Part shown: piece after piece, positions 59,961 through 64,000 of the stretch | How the letters are laid out: the number at the start of each line of letters is the position of its first letter | Position numbering within the stretch: the first letter of the stretch is position 1 | Assembly (NCBI RefSeq): GCF_016405905.1 | Contig: NZ_JAEFCB010000001.1 | Coordinates: 434,001-498,000, forward strand | From: Variovorax sp. IB41 | GTDB taxonomy: Bacteria > Pseudomonadota > Gammaproteobacteria > Burkholderiales > Burkholderiaceae_C | Reading direction: 5' to 3' | Length of the DNA stretch: 64,000 nt | Translations under genes and position numbers: made by a program | Notes under the pieces: model-generated | The model's input: the letters and a program-made list of their open reading frames with translations, nothing else | The model's database searches: none | What the model was told of the DNA's origin: nothing

Positions 59961-61721
59961 ATGACCAAGAAACTACCCAAGCGCTCCGTCGTCTTCGTCG
60001 GCGGCGGACTCACCGCCGCACTCGCGGCACGGCAGATGATGAGCGCCGGCATCGACGTGCTGGTGCTCGAGCGAGGCGGCGACCATGCCGGCAGCGCCGC
60101 CGCGACACTGCCCAACCAGCGCGACGAATTGCGCTGGGGCGTGCACAACGGCCTGGTCCAGAACTGGGCCAACGAGACCTATACCCTGCGCCACGCCGCG
60201 AGCGAAAGCGCCCTGCCCGTGCGCCGGATGGAGGCTTTTCTCCCGGGCGACGGCATGGGCGGCGCGGCCAACCACTGGAACGGCCAGACCTGGCGCTGGG
60301 CCGAATACGACCCGGCCCTGCGCACCCGCCTGGAGGCCCGCTACGGCAAGGCCGCGATCCCGCGCGAGATGACCGTGCAGGACTGGGGCATCGGCTACGC
60401 AGAGATGGAGCCCTACCACGACCTCTTCGAGCAGCTCTTCGGCATCGCCGGGCAGGCCGGCAATGTCGGCGGAAAGCTGATCGAGGGCGGCAACCCCTTC
60501 GAGGCACCGCGCAAGCGCGACTTTCCGCAGAAGCCGCTCGAAATCCTCGAATCGGGCCGGATCTTCAAGGCCGCCGCACAGAGCCTCGGCTACAAGCCGT
60601 TCCCGCTGCCCGCGGCCAACTCGCCGGGCGCCTACACCAACCCTGACGGTGCGAGCCTCGCACCTTGCCAGTACTGCGGCCACTGCGAACGCTTTCTCTG
60701 CGAAGCCAATGCCAAGGCCAGCCCGATGGTGCTGCTCTACCCGATGCTGCAGAAGCAACGCAATTTCGAGATACGCCTGCATTCCCAGGTGACCGGCATC
60801 GACTACGACAAGCGCGCCCAACGCGTCACCGCCGTGCGCTTCATCGACCTGCAGACCGCGCAGGAGTACGAGCAGCCCGCCGACGTGGTGGTGCTCTCGG
60901 GATTCACCATGACCAACACCAAGCTGCTGCTCACGAGCGGCATCGGCAGGCCCTACGACCCGAAGACCGGCAAGGGCACGGTCGGCAAGAACTTCTGCTA
61001 CCAGGTGATGTCGTCGGTGCCGGTGTTCTTCAAGGACCGCTTCATCAATCCGTTCATGGCTTCGGGTTCCTCGCAGATGGTCGTGGACGAGTTCAACGGC
61101 GACAACTTCGACCACGCCGGGCTCGGCTTCTTCGGCGGCGGCTACATCTACTCGAACGTGACGAACGGCCGGCCGATCAATGCGCGGCTGCTGCCGGCCG
61201 GCACGCCGCGCTGGGGATCGGCCTGGAAGCAGGCCAACGCCGACTGGTACTCGCACGCCTTCAACGTCTCCGTGCACGGCAGCAACTACCCTCACCGCGA
61301 GAACTACCTGGACCTGGACCCCACCTACCGCGACGCCTACGGCATGCCGCTCGTGCGCATGACCTTCAACTTCCACGAGAACGACTACCGCATGAGCGAG
61401 TACGTCACGAACAAGGCCGCCGGCATCGCGCGCGCCATGGGCGCCACGACCGTGGGCACGCCGCAACCCCGGCGCGGCGACTTCGACGCGCGCCAGTACC
61501 AGACCACGCACACCACCGGTGGAACCATCATGGGCGCAGATCCCGCAACGAGCGTGGTCTCGCCGCACCTGCAGCACTGGGACGCGCAGAACCTCTTCGT
61601 GGTCGGCGCGTCGGTCTACGCGCACAACGCCGGCTACAACCCGACCGGTCCGCTCGCGGCGCTCGCGCTGCGCCTGGGCGATGACCTCGTGCGCTACGCC
61701 AAGCAACCGCGCATGTTGTGA
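59961..61721 (+). CDS. GMC family FAD-dependent dehydrogenase (large subunit)
   Basis: A 586-residue flavoprotein that oxidises a sugar, sugar acid or alcohol in the periplasm. N-terminal FAD-binding fold FVGGGLTAALAARQ and VLERGGDH; GMGGAANHWNGQTWRW; the C-terminal GMC_C region with TTHTTGGTIMGADPATSVVS and NAGYNPTGPLAALALRLGDD. The loop CQYCGHCERFLCEANAK has four cysteines, as in FAD-glucose dehydrogenases that bind an Fe-S cluster. No signal peptide: export with the Tat-signalled subunit 3. Specific substrate not determinable. Confidence 0.92.
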   Translation: MTKKLPKRSVVFVGGGLTAALAARQMMSAGIDVLVLERGGDHAGSAAATLPNQRDELRWGVHNGLVQNWANETYTLRHAASESALPVRRMEAFLPGDGMGGAANHWNGQTWRWAEYDPALRTRLEARYGKAAIPREMTVQDWGIGYAEMEPYHDLFEQLFGIAGQAGNVGGKLIEGGNPFEAPRKRDFPQKPLEILESGRIFKAAAQSLGYKPFPLPAANSPGAYTNPDGASLAPCQYCGHCERFLCEANAKASPMVLLYPMLQKQRNFEIRLHSQVTGIDYDKRAQRVTAVRFIDLQTAQEYEQPADVVVLSGFTMTNTKLLLTSGIGRPYDPKTGKGTVGKNFCYQVMSSVPVFFKDRFINPFMASGSSQMVVDEFNGDNFDHAGLGFFGGGYIYSNVTNGRPINARLLPAGTPRWGSAWKQANADWYSHAFNVSVHGSNYPHRENYLDLDPTYRDAYGMPLVRMTFNFHENDYRMSEYVTNKAAGIARAMGATTVGTPQPRRGDFDARQYQTTHTTGGTIMGADPATSVVSPHLQHWDAQNLFVVGASVYAHNAGYNPTGPLAALALRLGDDLVRYAKQPRML

Positions 61722-61735
61722 GGAGAACCCGCACC

Positions 61736-62089
61736 ATGAAACCCCTTCTTTTCGCCGCCTGCGCCGCGACCGTCATGAACCTGGCGCACGGTCAATCGAC
61801 CGTGCAGCCGCCCAAGACGTGGGCCGCCTGCGCGGCCTGTCATACCGCGGGGAGCGCCGCCATCGGCCCGCCGCTGGCCGGCGTATTCGGCCGCAAGGCC
61901 GGCTCGGCGCCCGGCTTCGGCTACAGCCGCGCGATGAAGAGCGCCGACATCACCTGGGACGACAAGTCGCTCGCGGCCTTCGTGACCGATCCACAGCAGG
62001 CGGTGCCCGGCAACCGCATGCCTTTTGCGGGCGTCCCCGACGCGGGCGAAGTGGCTGAACTCGTCAAGTACCTGAAGACACTGCGATAG
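61736..62089 (+). CDS. monohaem cytochrome c (electron acceptor of the dehydrogenase)
   Basis: A 117-residue periplasmic cytochrome c: signal peptide MKPLLFAACAATVMNLAHG, one haem site CAACH and an axial methionine in NRMPFAGVPD. ATG 61736 has tgaggag upstream. It follows the FAD subunit by 14 bases. Gluconate-type dehydrogenases usually have a triheme subunit of over 400 residues; here a small monohaem protein fills that place. Confidence 0.92.
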   Translation: MKPLLFAACAATVMNLAHGQSTVQPPKTWAACAACHTAGSAAIGPPLAGVFGRKAGSAPGFGYSRAMKSADITWDDKSLAAFVTDPQQAVPGNRMPFAGVPDAGEVAELVKYLKTLR

Positions 62090-62150
62090 CGGCGCCAGGC
62101 CGTTGTGCAGACGGCGCCCGCGCAATGTGCCCTTCCACAGGAGAATTTCC

Positions 62151-63641
62151 ATGAGCCGCGCTTTTCAGCACCAAGAGCTTCCCCGAGCCGCACACGGCGG
62201 AGCCATGCTCGCCCTGGCCCTTTCGCTGGCGGGCTGCCTGTCGGCACCGGATGTCCGGCTGCCGTCGCTCGACTCGCACGACGCCGCCTTGCGAGCGCGC
62301 GCGGCCGCGATGGCCAAGGAACCGGCCCTCACCGAAGAGACGATGCCCTCCGAATGGTGGCAACTGCTCGGCGACCCCACGCTCTCTGCGCTGCAGGCAG
62401 AAGCCGCCGGCGCCAGCCTGGACCTGCAGGTCGCAGCCGCGCGCATCGACGAGAGCCGCGCGCAACTCGGCCTGGCCGATGCGGCACGCAGACCCCAGGT
62501 TTCTGCCGATGCTGCCTACACTCGCTCGGCCCTGAGCGACTACGCGCCGTTCGCCTTGCTCGGCGCGCCCACCCATCCAACGAGCAGCTGGACCCTGGGC
62601 CTTCAGGCCGGCTGGGAGCTGGACCTCTGGGGCCGTCTCCGCCAGCAGAGCGAATCGGCCGAGGCACGGCTGATGGCCAGCGCCTACGGCATGGAAGCGG
62701 TCAGAGTCTCGGTGGCCGGCGACATCGCGCGCACCTATCTGCTGCTGCGCGGCGTACAGGCGCAAATGGCGATCGTCCAGGAGAACCGGCAGATCGCCGG
62801 CAACCTCGTGCGATTGGCCGAGAGTCGGGAGCGTCACGGCGTCGCCACCCGCTTCGATGCGGCATCGGCACGCGCCGATGCCGCCGGCATCGAAGCGCGT
62901 CTGTCGCAGTTGCAGCAACAACGTGATGCGCTGATGAACGCGCTCGCGCTGCTGCTGGGCCAGGCGCCCAGGGAGCTCGACGCGCGCCTGGCGAGTGCCG
63001 CCCTGCCTGCGATGCCACGGCGCTTGCCGATCGGCGTTCCGTCGGAGCTGGCGCGCCGCCGGCCTGACATCCTGCAGGCCGAAGCCCGCCTGCGTGCGGC
63101 AGTCGCGGACATCGGCGCGGCCGAGGCCGATTTCTATCCGCGCGTGAGTCTCACGGGCAGCTTTGGCTTCCAGGCGCTGGACCTGTCGGACCTGGGCAGT
63201 TGGGATTCGCGTCGCTTCTCGATCGGACCGGCGCTGCACTTGCCGATCTTTCAGGGCGGGCGGCTGCGGAGCAATCTCGCGTTGAGCGAGACGCGCCATC
63301 GCATCGCGGGCATTGCCTACCGGCAAGCCGTGCTGCGCGCCTGGCACGAAGTGGACGATGCGTTGACCGCCTACAGCACCGAGCTCAAGCGCCACGCGCA
63401 GTTGCAGCTGGCTCTGACGCAGAACCGCACGGCGCTCGACGTGGCGCAGCGCGCGTACGAGCAGGGCACCGCAGACTTCACCGCAGTGCTGGTGGCGCAA
63501 CGCTCGCTGCTGGCCAGCCAGGCCGAACTCGCCAACTGCGCCACGGCTTCGGCGCTTTCGGTGGTCTCGCTCTACCGCGCGCTGGGCGGCGGCTGGTCGC
63601 CGGCGCTGCACACGGCGACGCTGGCTGGAGGCGCATCGTGA
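62151..63641 (+). CDS. NodT-family outer-membrane efflux lipoprotein
   Basis: A 496-residue TolC-like outer-membrane channel. ATG 62151 follows caggag. The lipobox SLAGC (Cys25) marks a lipoprotein, and the body has the two repeated halves of the OEP family (WWQLLGDPTLSALQAEA; LARRRPDILQAEARLRAAVA). It exports drugs or small organics together with inner-membrane and adaptor proteins. It overlaps the MFS gene by four bases (GTGA at 63638), so they form one efflux operon. Confidence 0.93.
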   Translation: MSRAFQHQELPRAAHGGAMLALALSLAGCLSAPDVRLPSLDSHDAALRARAAAMAKEPALTEETMPSEWWQLLGDPTLSALQAEAAGASLDLQVAAARIDESRAQLGLADAARRPQVSADAAYTRSALSDYAPFALLGAPTHPTSSWTLGLQAGWELDLWGRLRQQSESAEARLMASAYGMEAVRVSVAGDIARTYLLLRGVQAQMAIVQENRQIAGNLVRLAESRERHGVATRFDAASARADAAGIEARLSQLQQQRDALMNALALLLGQAPRELDARLASAALPAMPRRLPIGVPSELARRRPDILQAEARLRAAVADIGAAEADFYPRVSLTGSFGFQALDLSDLGSWDSRRFSIGPALHLPIFQGGRLRSNLALSETRHRIAGIAYRQAVLRAWHEVDDALTAYSTELKRHAQLQLALTQNRTALDVAQRAYEQGTADFTAVLVAQRSLLASQAELANCATASALSVVSLYRALGGGWSPALHTATLAGGAS

Positions 63642-64000
63642 GTGCGCGAGCGGCGGCTTCGGTGCCTCCAGCATCCCCGGCCAGCCCCGGCGCGCCGGGG
63701 TTCAAACCACAGATGGCTGCCGGCCTGCTCGGCGTGCTGCTGGCGGCGATCGTCGCGGGGCTGAACAGCCGCGTGCCAGGCCTCGTACTGGCCGATGTGC
63801 AGGGCGCGCTGGGCTTCGCGCGCGACGATGCCTCGTGGCTCACCACCGCCTATGCCGCGGGCGAACTGGCCGCGATGCCGTTCGCGATGTGGTTCGCCCT
63901 GACCTTCTCGATGCGCCGCTTTCACCTCGCGATGCTCGGCACAGCGCTGGTGTTGTCGGCGCTTTTGCCCTTCGTGCACGACCTGAATCTCCTGCTCGCG
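63638..64000 (+). CDS. MFS transporter, DHA2-like (5' part only)
   Basis: Starts at GTG 63638 overlapping the NodT stop. 121 residues are visible: an Ala/Pro-rich lead, then FKPQMAAGLLGVLLAAIVAG (TM1), LADVQGALGFARDDASWLTT (the DHA2 signature), YAAGELAAMPFAMWFALTFS (TM2) and FHLAMLGTALVLSALLPFVH (TM3). DHA2/EmrB-type drug exporters have 14 helices; the rest lies beyond the window end. An EmrA-like adaptor is expected downstream. Confidence 0.88.
   Translation, partial: MSARAAASVPPASPASPGAPGFKPQMAAGLLGVLLAAIVAGLNSRVPGLVLADVQGALGFARDDASWLTTAYAAGELAAMPFAMWFALTFSMRRFHLAMLGTALVLSALLPFVHDLNLLLA

Noticed and set aside
1..64000. CRISPR array, rRNA operon, complete prophage or conjugation machinery
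   Set aside because: I saw no regularly spaced repeats, no rRNA sequence, and no capsid, portal, relaxase or type IV secretion genes in any region.

Overview
The window is GC-rich DNA from a betaproteobacterium of the Comamonadaceae. A Variovorax-like genome fits best, because the gene order dapC-dapD-pilU-dapE-prmB, the codon use and the intergenic repeats all match that group; this assignment is inference from memory of the group, not a search.

Bases 1-26.3 kb are ordinary chromosome. In order they hold the RNA helicase hrpA (3' end cut off by the window), a soluble AAA+ ATPase fused to an FtsH-type zinc protease domain, argA, a LysE exporter, a DUF3829 lipoprotein, a quinone oxidoreductase with a divergent LysR regulator, and the lysine/diaminopimelate genes dapC, dapD and dapE interleaved with pilU and prmB. 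An ABC-F ATPase, a small phage-type repressor pair (Cro-like and S24 repressor), a fasciclin protein and an orphan MetQ-like binding protein follow. A five-gene SsuABC-type ABC transport operon starts with an amidohydrolase.

Bases 26.3-32.2 kb are a decayed junction zone. LysR, SDR, SnoaL-like and MmyB-like XRE genes are intact. Between them lie fragments of a LysR gene, a DUF1330 gene with an internal stop, a possible carboxymuconolactone-decarboxylase tail, and an excisionase-like gene with a one-base frameshift. The zone ends at a 49-base 3' half of a tRNA-Lys(TTT)-like sequence.

Bases 32.2 to about 50.3 kb look like an integrated mobile element. They carry a tyrosine integrase directly beside the tRNA fragment, a DUF6499-like regulator, an AlpA/MerR-like HTH protein, a Rep_trans-like replication initiator with a palindrome-containing upstream region, and a cargo of likely defence genes. 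The cargo includes a PD-(D/E)XK nuclease-like protein next to a DUF4145 (HEPN-like) protein, and an OLD-family ATPase-TOPRIM nuclease next to a 90-residue protein with a strong ribosome binding site. It also includes an operon of two duplicated zinc-ribbon membrane proteins with two secreted proteins, and a four-gene minus-strand operon (47.2-49.9 kb) of unknown function that contains a C39/papain-like protein. No relaxase or conjugation genes are visible, and the right end of the element is not defined.

Bases 50.5-59 kb are accessory chromosome with a stress-signalling flavour: a DUF3606 protein, a histidine kinase with an RsbRD-like N-terminus, an RsbQ-like hydrolase translationally coupled to a PAS histidine kinase, a truncated SRAP (YedK) gene, a 952-residue winged-helix/NB-ARC regulator and an IS3 remnant. 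Bases 59.2-64 kb are again ordinary: a Tat-exported three-subunit GMC dehydrogenase (small subunit, FAD subunit, monohaem cytochrome c) and a NodT/MFS efflux operon cut off by the window end.
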